This document shows positions 23,375 to 34,079 of a stretch of 64,000 bases of DNA, in pieces. A program made the translations under genes and the position numbers. The first letter of the stretch is position 1. Each line of letters begins with the position of its first letter. The DNA comes from Mangifera indica (taxonomy: Eukaryota > Streptophyta > Magnoliopsida > Sapindales > Anacardiaceae). The stretch lies in contig NC_058140.1 in NCBI RefSeq assembly GCF_011075055.1, positions 6,735,488-6,799,487 of the forward strand. Reading direction: 5' to 3'. The notes beneath the pieces are model-generated. The model was given only the letters and a program-made list of their open reading frames with translations. It was not told the origin of the DNA and searched no databases.

Positions 23375-23700
23375 ACAATGGCATAATTGAAACATCTAGA
23401 GTTTATATTTTACAAACATGACAACGATATAATTGAAATATTTATAATCTGTATCTTACAAATTGGACGAAAATATAATTGAAATATTAATTATTTGTAT
23501 TTTACAAATGAAACAATAATATAATTAAAAAATTAATGATATTGAAATGTATCTTAGTAGATCATATTGATAACTTTTTGTAAATATAATTGAATAACTA
23601 AGGATATGTGTGTGTCTGTGTGAGTATTTGTAAGTATAATTGAATAACTAAAGATTTTTGTGTGTGTGTGTATATGTTGATTTTCTTTAAGCTTTGAAAA
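23375..23700. repeat. Degenerate minisatellite, right half, with GT runs
   Basis: Same unit as 22,396-22,690 (for example ACGATATAATTGAAATATTTATAATCTGTATCTTACAAA at 23,425). It ends in two copies of TGTAA(G/A)TATAATTGAATAACTAA(G/A)GAT, each followed by a GTGTGTGT run. Confidence 0.6.
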
Positions 23701-24310
23701 GAGAACTAAAAGGAAAGGTGTGTATCAAATGCAAGCGGGGCTCTATCTATAGAGTTTTCCAGTCTTAGGAAACTACTTCAACATTTAAAGCACCACTTAA
23801 CCATAGTGCCTGAATGTGGAAAACCAAAACTTACATAATACAAAGCTCAATTTTTTTAGGAGAAATTAGAGGTGGAAAATGAAATTGCCCAACCTTTTGC
23901 ATTTTAAACAAAAATGCCTATTTCACTGTGAAAAGAAAATGCCCTTCATGCCAAAATCAAAGAAAGCGACAAATTTTCCCTCTCCATTATAGGAAAACGC
24001 ATTTCTCGTGTGCCCATTTTGCATACTCTCTTTAGCAGTTTTCTCAGGCAAATTTGGCGATGTTTCCCACAACGAAAATGGATAAAAAAGTTAGTAAAAC
24101 AATCCTTGTCATGTTTTTATACATTTGAGTGAAAAATTTTGTCGATTGGATGCAATATTTGGGTGTTTACAGTTAAGGTTTCAAATTGAAAGATTTGATG
24201 AAATTGTGTGATCTGTTGTTGATTTGGATCAATTTTGTTAGGGTTTTTATGTTAGATTAGTTATAAAGTTGGTTGTTGATGAAATGTATTTGAAAAACAA
24301 AGTTTGGGAG

Positions 24311-24370
24311 ATGAAATCTCACCACACGAATGGAAATCTCACCACCTACATTCATGTGGTGAGATTTCAT
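24311..24370. repeat. Near-perfect 22-bp inverted repeat (hairpin)
   Basis: The left arm 24,311-24,332 (ATGAAATCTCACCACACGAATG) and the right arm 24,349-24,370 are complementary except at one base, with a 16-base loop. The loop itself repeats the phrase GAAATCTCACCAC. It lies in the subterminal region of the MULE. Confidence 0.9.
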
Positions 24371-24399
24371 GGAGACAGGGAGGTTTTATGCATTTTTCA

Positions 24400-24660
24400 A
24401 ACTTTCTAGATCACACATATTCGTGTAGTTAGGGGCTAAATTGCTAGTTTTCAAACAATGAATCATGTGGTGGGGTAGAATTATAATTTTGAAAAATTTG
24501 TTAACACACGTATTCACTAGTCAACCATACAAATTAGTGTGACGGACACGTGAATTCGTGTGGTTGACAAGCAAATTAGCATGATAGGGGTAAAATGTAT
24601 TTTTTCAAAGTTTTCCATCACACAAATTCGCGTGGTGGGTTTTGGTGGGACAAAATGATT
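24400..24660. repeat. Array of CACACGAATTCGTGTG-like palindromes in MULE subterminal DNA
   Basis: Short dyads recur at 24,412 (CACACATATTCGTGTAG), 24,505 (CACACGTATTCACTAG), 24,547 (CACGTGAATTCGTGTGG) and 24,620 (CACACAAATTCGCGTGG). Most are followed by GGGG(C/T)AAAATG and TTTTTCAAAG. A second set is at 29,397-29,530 at the start of the duplicate. Confidence 0.7.
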
Positions 24661-24849
24661 TTTTTTTTTCAAAATTACGGGCTTTTTTGATATTTTTCAT
24701 AAAGAGGCAAACTGAAATTTTTGCATCTTAAGGTTTTGTGACGTGTAAAATTCGAATTTGACATCTGTTTTTGTGAATAATGTATCTACGTTTAAAATTG
24801 AATAATTTCTAATACAAAATTGATATTATTATAATGTAAATTTTTACAG

Positions 24850-25576
24850 GGAGCTCAACAAAAGAGAAAAAGGGATGAGGGAAAGGATGAAATGAGATTT
24901 CATATTGAAAAGCACTTTAAGGCTTAAGTTACTACACATAGATATAAAGATGTAAGAGCCATGATTAAGAAAATATTTTGGGTACCTATTTTGGACCCTT
25001 CCTGGACCTTAAGGATAGCCAATTTAGTGGGGTGTTAATACACTCTTTCATCCTCAGAGTGGTAAATAAGATGAATTTGATAGAGGAGTTATGAGTTTGA
25101 GTTAATGAGGTTGACGTGAGGTTTAACCCATACAAGTTTACCATTATGATAGACCTTCGATTCAATTATATGTTGGATGTTGACATGTATATTTCATCAA
25201 AGGCCACCGATTAGATTCGTTAGCCATATTATCACGGGTGTAAGTTAGTTACATATGTTAATCTGAGTCATGTTTTCTAATAGAGGTTGTAGTGGAAGGA
25301 TGACATTGATATAGTAAAGTTGACATTGTTCTTTTATCTTTACATGGGATTATTAGGGAGTAATTTGAGGAAAACAATCCCCCAAAAAATATTACAATTG
25401 GCTAATAATCTTGATAGGTTTAATGCATATTCGTGAGGAGTACGGGTGTGGTAGATGACATATCGATCGATTTGTGATAATATTTCCCGAATTTTTATTG
25501 ATTTCGGCCTAGTAAAGAAGAAGGAAAACCTTATGAAACAACATGGTATCATAGGATTCTCTTTAGTATTCCAGGT
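24850..25576 (+). pseudogene. DUF1985 region of MULE Ulp1 gene, copy 1
   Basis: The exon starts after TTTTTACAG at 24,850 and begins AQQKRKRDEGKDEMRFHIEK, then KHFKA followed by an in-frame TAA. Further on are RYKDVRAMIKKIFW, then, after a one-base shift, LDLKDSQFSGV, LRKTIPQKILQLANNLDRFN and YRSICDNISRIFIDFGLVKK. This matches the DUF1985 domain found N-terminal to Ulp1 proteases in plant MULE and CACTA cargo genes. At least four stops or shifts are present. The exon would end at FSLVFQ with a GTAATT donor (25,576). Confidence 0.7.
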
Positions 25577-25678
25577 AATTATGACATTTATTAATTTAAA
25601 AAAAATTGTGATTAAAATAGAATTAATTTAATACAATTATAATTTTATAAAGTAACTGATTTAAGTTGAAATTGCAGT

Positions 25679-26772
25679 TTTTGATATATAAGGCACTGGA
25701 CACACTACATCGATGGGTGGAAATTTTGTCAGTTTCAAGATCTACCCAAATGTTAAGGTGGCACACAAAAGGTATCTCGAGATGAGATGTTATCTCAACT
25801 ATCTTCACTGGAAATGCAGTAAGTTTTAATTTGTTATTGATTTAAATATGTATAAGGTATAATAACAGAGTTCACTTAAACAAAAATTTACAGGATGATA
25901 TTAATTTCCCACTAGTTTTATCTTTGGTGGAGAAAGTCACAGACTAGTTTGACAATATTGTCCAATACATGGGAATGTCGGATAGCCAATCTTTTTTGTC
26001 GACATCACCTCGATCCTCATCAAGAGATATATCATCAGGTCTTTTTGATGTTGCTTTTCTAGTCATTGATTCGTCTAATATCGAGGCTCCTATTCAACCT
26101 CTTATCACCGAGCACACTCATGCCACCAAGCTCATTCCTATCGATACCCCTGCTATGACCTATTGATGAGTGTATATCATTGGAGCCTTCTATTGTGGCC
26201 CTTACCACTGAGCGCACGTCAAATGATCCCCTCATCAATGGATAAGATTTCTCTATTCATTACTTTGATGTTGCATTAACTCAATAGGGTAATCTTATCT
26301 TAAATCAATTGACTTGTATGAAGGATATGATGAGTCATATGAAAGATAAGATGAGTCGTATGAAAGACATGATGACTCGTATAAAGGAGACATGATCTCA
26401 TCTCCACACAGATACTATCAGACAAGTAAAAAAGTTAATAATATATCAGATATTCTAGTTATTTAAATATGCAAACATGTAATTGAATATGTTGTTACAG
26501 TTTGTTTGTGATGATGATGACAAACTATCGAGAGGGGATTTGATATTCCTATTTACACCTATTATCGAAGTAAGTGATAAACTTTCTGAGTATATTGGAA
26601 ATGATATTTCAAAAATATTTTTAGTATTTTGTTAACTTATGGTCGTTGATATTGTTACAACATTAGTTTTGATAAGGGACCATATAGAGAGGATTCTATA
26701 TTGAGTTTTGATGTAGGCAATGATAGATCATCGCATGAGGTTTCCTCATTGATATCTTCTATAATGGTTCAG
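25679..26772 (+). pseudogene. Linker exons of MULE Ulp1 gene, copy 1
   Basis: After TTGCAG at 25,678 comes an exon with FLIYKALDTLHRWVEILSV and RSTQMLRWHTK, ending at a GTAAG donor (25,818). It is the segment that follows DUF1985 in this family. Later exons carry a Ser-rich stretch (SDSQSFLSTSPRSSSRDISS, 25,978-26,037) and proline-rich text (EAPIQPLITEHTHATKLIP). The next is a heptad-repeat exon (annotated separately) and then acidic exon A1 (26,667-26,772). Reading between exons needs frame corrections. Confidence 0.55.
26318..26392 (+). repeat. 21-bp (7-residue) coding repeat
   Basis: Three consecutive 21-bp units at 26,318, 26,339 and 26,360 encode MKDMMSH, MKDKMSR and MKDMMTR, followed by a partial unit IKET. 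The heptad with hydrophobic Met at fixed positions would form a coiled coil. The duplicate gene has the same array at 31,182-31,262 (IEDMMSH, MKDKICR, IKDMMTR, IEETR). Confidence 0.85.
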
Positions 26773-27382
26773 GTAATTATAACATCATTTGTAAATGTTA
26801 TATCCCAATTCATCATTCGTTTATTGATTCCCTGTTAACTTCTTACTGTCAACATTGTGACAGTGGTCTAGCATTTATGAGGCTGCATCGAAGAGGGATC
26901 TCATATTGACATTTGTTCCGATAGTAGAGGTATGTATAATATCGACTATAGACCTAATAATCTTTGTTACGTAACTCCTTGCTTAACTAGTATAAAATGT
27001 TAATATTATTATAAGATGTCGGCGATGATGGATTGTCCTATGAGGTTTCCCTATTGACACCTTCTACGATGATTCTGGTAAGTATAACATTGTTTGTTAA
27101 TATTATATCTCAATTACACATTCAATTACCAATTCCCTATTAACTCGTTGCTATCAACATTGTCATAGTGTCCCAGTGTCGAAGAGGCCACATCGAGGGA
27201 GGATCCCATGTTGACATTTGTTCCTATATTAGAGGCACATACAATGTCAACTGTATACTTTGTAATTTTTGTGAAACAATTTGATTAACCAATAATTTAT
27301 GTTAATATTGTTACAGGATGTCGACAACGACGATGGATCACCCCATAAGGATTCCCCATTATCACCTTTTATGATGATTGAG
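26667..27382 (+). repeat. Tandemly amplified two-exon module (A-B) in Ulp1 gene copy 1
   Basis: Exon type A occurs at 26,667-26,772, 27,016-27,077 and 27,317-27,382. Each encodes an acidic-serine phrase such as DVGNDRSSHEVSSLISSIMVQ-like residues (short forms DDGLSYEVSLLTPS and DNDDGSPHKDSPLSP). Exon type B occurs at 26,864-26,929 and 27,169-27,234 (EAASKRDLILTFVPIVE and EATSREDPMLTFVPILE). Motif offsets are 306, 301 and 305 bp, so exon plus intron was copied as a unit. Acceptors are AG. Donors are GT except the second B exon (GC). The same array is in copy 2 at about 31,530-32,250. Confidence 0.75.
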
Positions 27383-28830
27383 GTAAACTGTTAGATTAAC
27401 CAATATAAATTGTTAATTTTGTTAATATAAATTATCAATTACCTTGTATCTATTGTTATGATAAGATATCCGATTGGTCTCTCTCAACACACTAAGTAAG
27501 GGAAAAAAGGTGATTGATATTGCTTCTCAGGATGACAAGTTAACTAACGATATAGTTCAGCTTCTGACATAGGGGGAGATAGTTCAGGTATGCAAATTTC
27601 ATAAATGTTTTCATTATATCTTGTACGTTTGATTGAAAAGTATATTATTTATTTACTGATTTCATGTATTTAACTCCAACTGGTCTAAAAATTTGATATA
27701 GTCGACCTGACCTTACTTATGGATTCCTCGACCATGACTCCTGCCTTATAAAAGGTATTGAAATAAATTTGAAAATCTTACGAGTTAATATAATTTTAAA
27801 TAACATATGATTTGTTTTAGTATAGTATTTTCGCATACTTTGTGGTTGACATGTCAAGAAGGGACCATTTGTTCATAGCCTATACACAAATTTGTTAAAA
27901 CTATAGATTCAACGAGTGAGACCGATTGTGCCATTATTGAGTATCGGGCATTAGAAAATTTTCTTGAAATAGTATACAAAACCAGATTTGTTCAAGAAAT
28001 AGAGGTATACAATACAAGGATGAGGACCAAAATTACCTTTTATGACATAGTCACATCTAGATGGTTATCCAATGAAGTGAGTTCACTTGATCAATTAATT
28101 TTGTTTTTTAATATAAAATATCATTTAGGTCGTGATAATATTATATTATCTATTTTTACAACACGTGGATTCGTTTTTAGGATTATTACATTGATAACAA
28201 CATGATGTTACTGTAGAGGTTCGTTAGAATTAGATGACAATTCTGACTTGTTTTGTGGCACACATCTTTCGTGAGTGTGTCGTATGGATAAAAGATCAGT
28301 ATAACTATCAGTTTTCTCCACTCTTTACACGACTAGTAGATGCGGATTATCCCCCTAACTTACATTTATAACCCTAGGGTGTAGTGGATGAGGTTCATAT
28401 TCGATTCTCAATTACTTTACAATGATAACTGACTTAAGGTCTAATATATGTATTTTGTCCATGTGTGTAGGTTTTTATCCTTAAAAACTTCGATAATGCA
28501 CATTGGGTTACAGGTGTCCTAAGTTTGAAAGAATGGAAGATTATAGTTTATGACTTGTTATAAAGTTTTACTATTTACCCAGAGATATTTAGTCGGAAGA
28601 TGTTGGGGTATACGTCGATGATACCACATTTGCTAGTTGTGACATCATTTTGGTTTTATGCGGGTCGTACTCCATTGCATTATTTATTTGCATTGCATAG
28701 GGTCATGGATATATCGCAGTAGACCCCCCAATCAAGTGATTATGGGGTGTTTATGTTATGATACATCAAGTGCTTAACACTTAACCGATCATTATCTTTT
28801 GAGGCGAAGGACTAATTACGCCTAGGCACA
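27383..28830 (+). pseudogene. Ulp1/SENP-type cysteine protease domain, copy 1
   Basis: A GYPIGLSQHTK-like exon (27,465-27,590) leads to the protease region. The C48 protease core is recognisable at 28,471-28,760. [20 protein letters not shown] is followed by [17 protein letters not shown] and RVMDISQ, and then SSDYGVFMLCYIKCL. The catalytic His (CAT 28,501-28,503) and Asp (GAC 28,552-28,554) are present. The nucleophile Cys is replaced by Tyr (TAT 28,741-28,743). Several stops (for example in IALFICIA then TAG) also break it. Active relatives remove SUMO from proteins, and the role of the MULE-borne type is unknown. Confidence 0.75.
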
Positions 28831-29189
28831 TGTTTAGGCACACAACTATTTTTCTAGGATATTAACTGACTATTATATTATGAGCATTTGTATGTGTATA
28901 TATGTTTATATATGCATAGGCTTTTGCGTTAGTATGTATATATGTTTGTTTATTTATATGCGTTTGTCGTTTATATAATTACTATAAGTGATAGGTATAG
29001 TGAACAAAAAATGACTAAAAGTGGATATATGAAATCAACATTGACAAATATAATGATTGCAAACCAAAATCTTATAGATACATTAACAAGTACAATCTCA
29101 AGTTTTAAAAATAATATATTACAATCACAAACTTTATTTTTAAATTCACAAGCACAATCACAACTTTTATATCAGAATGAATAAGTACA

Positions 29190-29391
29190 ATTACAAATGT
29201 AGTTATCTTTCACCTTTCTTTTTACTTCCTGAATTTGATGATATAGAACTAGGAATCGGAAGAGGACTCTTGCAATTCTGTCTCATATATGTCCAGGTTT
29301 GTGACATTGGCTATAAATAAGTTGTTCAACAACCTCTCCTTGTGAAAGATGTTTGTTTTTATTTGTTGGATGCACCTCCAAGTTTGAAGAC
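29190..29391 (-). pseudogene. Truncated mudrA 3' end, copy 1
   Basis: On the minus strand, 29,318-29,275 reads YSQCHKPGHI, the remains of the CCHC zinc knuckle that ends mudrA in this family. The intact-frame equivalent in unit 2 is YSRCHKPGHMRQNC at about 34,150-34,190. In both copies the first Cys of the knuckle is Tyr. The rest of the gene is missing because unit 2 begins at 29,392. This shows that the duplication breakpoint fell inside the 3' end of mudrA. Confidence 0.6.
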
Positions 29392-29733
29392 ATGCATATT
29401 CACCAGTCAACCATGTGAATTCATGTGATGGACATGTGAATTCATATGGTTGACACACAAATTTGCGTAGTGAGGGGCAAAATGCTTTTTTTCAAAGTTT
29501 TCCACCATACAAATTCATGTGGTGGGTTTTGGTGAGGTAGATGATTTTTTTCAAAGTTATGAGCTTTCTTGATAATTTTTGTATAAGGGGCAAATTAAAA
29601 TTTTTGCATCTTAAGGTTTTTGACATGTAGAAATCAAATTTAATATTTGTTTTTCTGAATAATGTATCTATGCTTAGAATTGAATAATTTCTAATATAAA
29701 TTGATATTATCATAATGTAATATTTTTACAAGG

Positions 29734-30456
29734 AGTTTGACAAAAAAGAAAAAGGGATGAGAGAAAGGATGAAATGAAATTTCATATCGAAAAGCACTTC
29801 AAGGCTCAAGTTACTATATGTGGATATAAAGATGTGAGAGCTATGATTAAGAAAATATTTTGGCATACCTATTTTGGACACTTCCTAGACCTTAAGGATA
29901 GCCAATTTAGTGGGGTGTTAACACACTCCTTTATAATCAGAGTGGTAAATAAAGTGAACTCGAGAGAGAAGTTATGGTTTCAAGTTAATGAGGTAGATGT
30001 AAGGTTCAGCCCGTATGAGTTTGCCCTTATGATAGGTCTTCTATTCAGTCATATGTTGGATATTGATATGTATATTCCATCAACGGCCATAGATCGAATT
30101 CACCAGACATATTTTCATAGGTGTAAGTTAATTACATGCACTAATCTAAGTCCCGTTTTCTAACAGAGGTCGTAGAGGGAGGATGACACTGATTTAGTAA
30201 AATAGACAATGTTGTTTTATCTTTACATGAGATTATTAGGGAGTGATTTGAGGAAAACAATCCCCTCGAAGAAATTACAATTGGCTGATAATCTTGATGG
30301 GTTTAATGCATACTCATGAGGAGTACGGGTGTGGTAGATGATGTATCGATCAATTTGTGATAATATCTCACGAATTTTTATGTATTTAAGCCTAGTAAAG
30401 AAGAGGAAAACCTTATGAAACAACATGGTATCATGGGATTCTCTTTAGCATTCCAG
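29734..30456 (+). pseudogene. DUF1985 region of MULE Ulp1 gene, copy 2
   Basis: The longest surviving frame, 29,774-30,163 (129 residues), starts MKFHIEKHFKAQV. It contains IKKIFWHTYFGHFLDLKDSQ, FIIRVVNKVNSREKLWFQV and VRFSPYEFALMIGLLFSHML, the hallmark LWF.V..V.FS..EFAL..GL of DUF1985. It ends at SPVF followed by TAA where the family continues. Beyond the stop the colinear text (LLGSDLRKTIP, LQLADNLDGFNAYS) continues with further stops to a GTAATT donor at about 30,457. The exon start after TTTTTACAAG at about 29,733 is inferred. The ATG at 29,774 is internal to the exon, not the gene start. Confidence 0.8.
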
Positions 30457-30557
30457 GTAATTATGACATTTATTAATTTTAAAAAAATTGTGATTAAAAT
30501 AGAATTGATTTAATATAATTATAATTTTATAAAGTAACTGATTTAAGTTAAAATTGC

Positions 30558-32250
30558 AGTTTTGGATATATAAGACACTAGACATATTACATCGATCGGT
30601 GGACATATCACTAGTTTCAAGATCTACTCAAATGTTAAGGTAACACACAAAAGATATCCTAGGATGGGACGTTATCTCAACTATCTTCACTGGAATTGTA
30701 GTAAGTATTAATTTGTTATTGATTTAAATATGTATAAGGTATAATAACAGAGTTCACTTAAACAAAAATTTGTAGGATGATATTAATTTCTCACTAGTTT
30801 TATCTTCGATGGAGAAAGTCATAGACTGGTTTGACGACATTGTCCAATACATGGGGATGTCAGACAGTCGGTCTTCTTCATCGAGATCACCTTGATCCTC
30901 ATCAAAAGATGCATCATCAGGTTTTTCTGATGTTGCTTCTCTGATCATTGATCTGTCTGATATCAAGGCTTTTATTCAACCTCTTGTCACTGAGCCATTC
31001 TTATCAATGCCTCTGTTATGACCCCTGTCGGCGAGCGTTTATGATCAGAGCCTTCTATTGTGCCCCTTACTACCAAGTGCACATCAGATGATCCCGTTGT
31101 AGTAGATAAGATTTCTCCATTAATTACTTTAATGCTATATTGGCTCAATGAGGCAATCTTATCTTAGATCAGTTGACTTGTATAGAGGACATGATGAGTC
31201 ATATGAAAGATAAGATATGTCGTATAAAGGACATGATGACTCGTATAGAAGAGACACGGTCTCATCTCTGCACAGATACTATCAAACAGGTAAAAAAGTT
31301 AATAATGTACCAAATATTTCAGTTATTTAAATATGCAAACATATAATTATATATGTTGTTACAGTCTCCTCGTGATGATAATGACAGGCTATCGAGAAGG
31401 GATTTGACACTCCCATCTGCATCTACTATCGAGTTAAGTGATAAACTTTCTAAGTATATTGAAAATAATATTTCAAAAATACTTTTAGTATTCGGTTAAC
31501 TTGTGGCAATTGATATTGTTGCAATATCAATTTTTTGATGAGGGAATATCTAAGGAGGATTCTATATTGACTTTTGATGTGGGCGATGATAAATCATCGC
31601 ATGAGGTTTCCCCATTGACATCTTCTATGATGGTTCAGGTAATTATAATGTTGTTTGTAAATGTTATATCCCAATTCAACATTCGTTTATTAATTCTCTG
31701 TTAACTTGTTACTGTCGACATTGTGACAGTGGCTTGGTGTTTATGAGGCTGCACCGAGAGGGATCCTATATTGACATCTGTTCCGACAATAGAGGTATGT
31801 ATAATATCGACTATAGACCTTGCAATCTTTGTTACATAACTCTTTGCTTAACCAATATAAAATGTTAACACTGTTACAAAATATTGATGATGATGGATTA
31901 CCCCATAAGGCTTCCTCATTGACACCTTTTATGATGATTCTCGCAAGTATAACGTTATTTATTAATATTATATCTTAATTACACATTCAATTACCAATTC
32001 CTTGTTAACTCGTTATTGTCAACGTTCTTATAGTATCCCAGTGTTGAAGAGGCCACATCGAAGGGGATCCCATATTGACATATATTTCGACATTAAAGGT
32101 ACATACAATGTCAACTATATACTTTGTAATTTTTGTGAAACAATTCGATTAACCAATAATTTATGTTAATATTGTTACAGGAGGTCGACGACGATGTTAA
32201 ATCACCCCATGAGGATTCCCCATTATCACCTTCTATAATGGTTGAGACAA
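30558..32250 (+). pseudogene. Linker exons of MULE Ulp1 gene, copy 2
   Basis: The exon order is the same as in copy 1. FWIYKTLDILHRSVDI comes after TTGCAG at 30,558. A Ser-rich exon with SDSRSSSSRSP lies near 30,862-30,900, the heptad array at 31,182-31,262, and the A-B exon array at about 31,530-32,250. The array has A1 (31,528-31,639, SSHEVSPLTSSMMVQ), B1 (31,728-31,795), A2 (about 31,880-31,942), B2 (about 32,036-32,098) and A3 (about 32,182-32,246). Donor sites of A2 and A3 have decayed from GT. Confidence 0.55.
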
Positions 32251-32319
32251 ACTATTAGATAAACCAATATAAATTGTTAATTTTATTAATATAAATTATC
32301 AATTACTTTTTATCTATTG

Positions 32320-33690
32320 TTATGATAGGATATCCGATTGGTCTATCTCAACACACCAAGCAAGGGGATAAAGGTGATTGATATTGCCTCTCAGGATGAT
32401 GAGTTGACTAACGATATAGTTTAACTTCTGACATAAGGGGAGATAGTTCAAGTATGCAAATTTCATAATGTTTTCATTATATCTTGTACGTATGATTGAA
32501 AAGTATATTATTTATTTATTGATTTCATGTATTTAACTCCAGCTAGTTTAGAAATTTGATATAATCGACTTGACCTCTCTTATGGATTCTCCGATGATAA
32601 CTCCTGCTTTACAGAAGGTATTGAAATAAATTTGAAAATCTCACGAGTTAATATTATTTTAAATAGCATATGATTTGTTTTGGTATAATATTTTTGCATA
32701 CTTAGTGGTTGACTTGTCAAGAAGGAATCACTTGTTCGTAGCGCATGCACAAATCTGTTAAAACCATAGATTTAATAGGTGAGACTGGTTGTGCCATTAT
32801 CGAGTATCGAGCATGAGAAAATTTTCAAGAAATGATATGCAGAACCTAATCTATTTGAGAAATGTGAGGTATACAATACAGGGATGAGGACCAAAATTGC
32901 TTTTTGAGGCACAATCATAGACACATCTTGATGGTTATCTGACGAAGTGAGTTCACTTGGTCAATTAATTTTGTTTTTTTAATATAAAATATCATTAAGA
33001 TACATGATAATATTATATTATCTATTTTTAAAGCACGTGGATTCGTTTTTGGGATTATTACATCGACGACAACATAATGTTACTACAGAGGTCCATTAGA
33101 ACTGGACGACAATTATGACTTGTTTTGTTGAACACATCCTTCATAAGTATGTCATATAAATGAAAGATCAATATAACTACCAGTTTCCTTCGCTCTTTAT
33201 ATGATTGGAGGATGCAAATTATCCCCCTAACTTATATTTGCAATCCTGGGGTGTGGTGGATGAGGTTCATATTCGATTCTTAATTACTTTACAAGGATTA
33301 CTAACTTAAGGTCTAATATATGTATTTTGTTAATGTGTGTAGGTTTTTATCCCAATAAACTTCGATAATACAAATTGGGTTGTAGGCATCTTGAATTTGA
33401 AGGAATGGAAGATTATAGTTTACAACTCGTTATAGAGTTTTACTACTGACCTAGAGATATTTGGTCTTCTGTGGGTCATACTCCATGGGACAATCCATTT
33501 GTATTACATAGGGTCATGGATATACCATAGTAGACGCCCCTATTAGACGTTTGTGTTGTGTTCATGTTATGATACATCGAGTGCTTAGCACTTAACTGAT
33601 TATTATCTTTTAAGGTTGAGGACTTATTAGGCTTAGACACATGTTTACTCACACAACTGTTTTTCTAGCATATTGATTGACTATTATATT
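32320..33690 (+). pseudogene. Ulp1/SENP-type cysteine protease domain, copy 2
   Basis: Colinear with 27,465-28,830. [20 protein letters not shown] is at 33,358-33,417, then VYNSL, a short deletion before the RVMDI segment, and LDVCVVFMLCYIECL at 33,543-33,590. Here the catalytic His is Asn (AAT 33,373-33,375) and the Asp is Asn (AAC 33,424-33,426). The nucleophile Cys is kept (TGT 33,552-33,554). There are several stops. This pattern is the reverse of copy 1. Confidence 0.75.
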
Positions 33691-34079
33691 ATAAGTATTT
33701 GTATATGTATATATATTTATTCATTCATATGTTTTTGCATTAGTATGTATATATGTTTGTTCATTTATATGAGTTTGTCTTTTATATAATTACTATAAGT
33801 GATAGGTATAATGAATAAAAAATGACTAAAAAAGGATATATGAAATCAACATTGACATATATAACGATTACAAGCTAAAATCTCATAGATACATTAACAA
33901 ATACAATCACAAATTTTAAAGATAATATATTACAATCACAAACTTTATATATGAAGTAATAACTATAATCACAACTTTTATATCAAAATATATTATAATC
34001 ACAAACTTTATATTTAAAGTAACAAGTACAATTACAACTTTTATATTAGAATGAACAAGTACGATTACAAGTGTAGTTA

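Larger units (their letters stand above)
24507..29391. repeat. Tandem duplication within the MULE, unit 1
   Basis: Unit 1 opens with TATTCACTAGTCAACC (24,511) and ends with CAAGTTTGAAGAC (29,391). The next base starts the equivalent of its own beginning, TATTCACCAGTCAACC at 29,397. Alignable landmarks run throughout in the same order and orientation, offset by about 4,870-4,886 bp. The two units have diverged by many substitutions and small indels, so the duplication is old. Confidence 0.85.
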
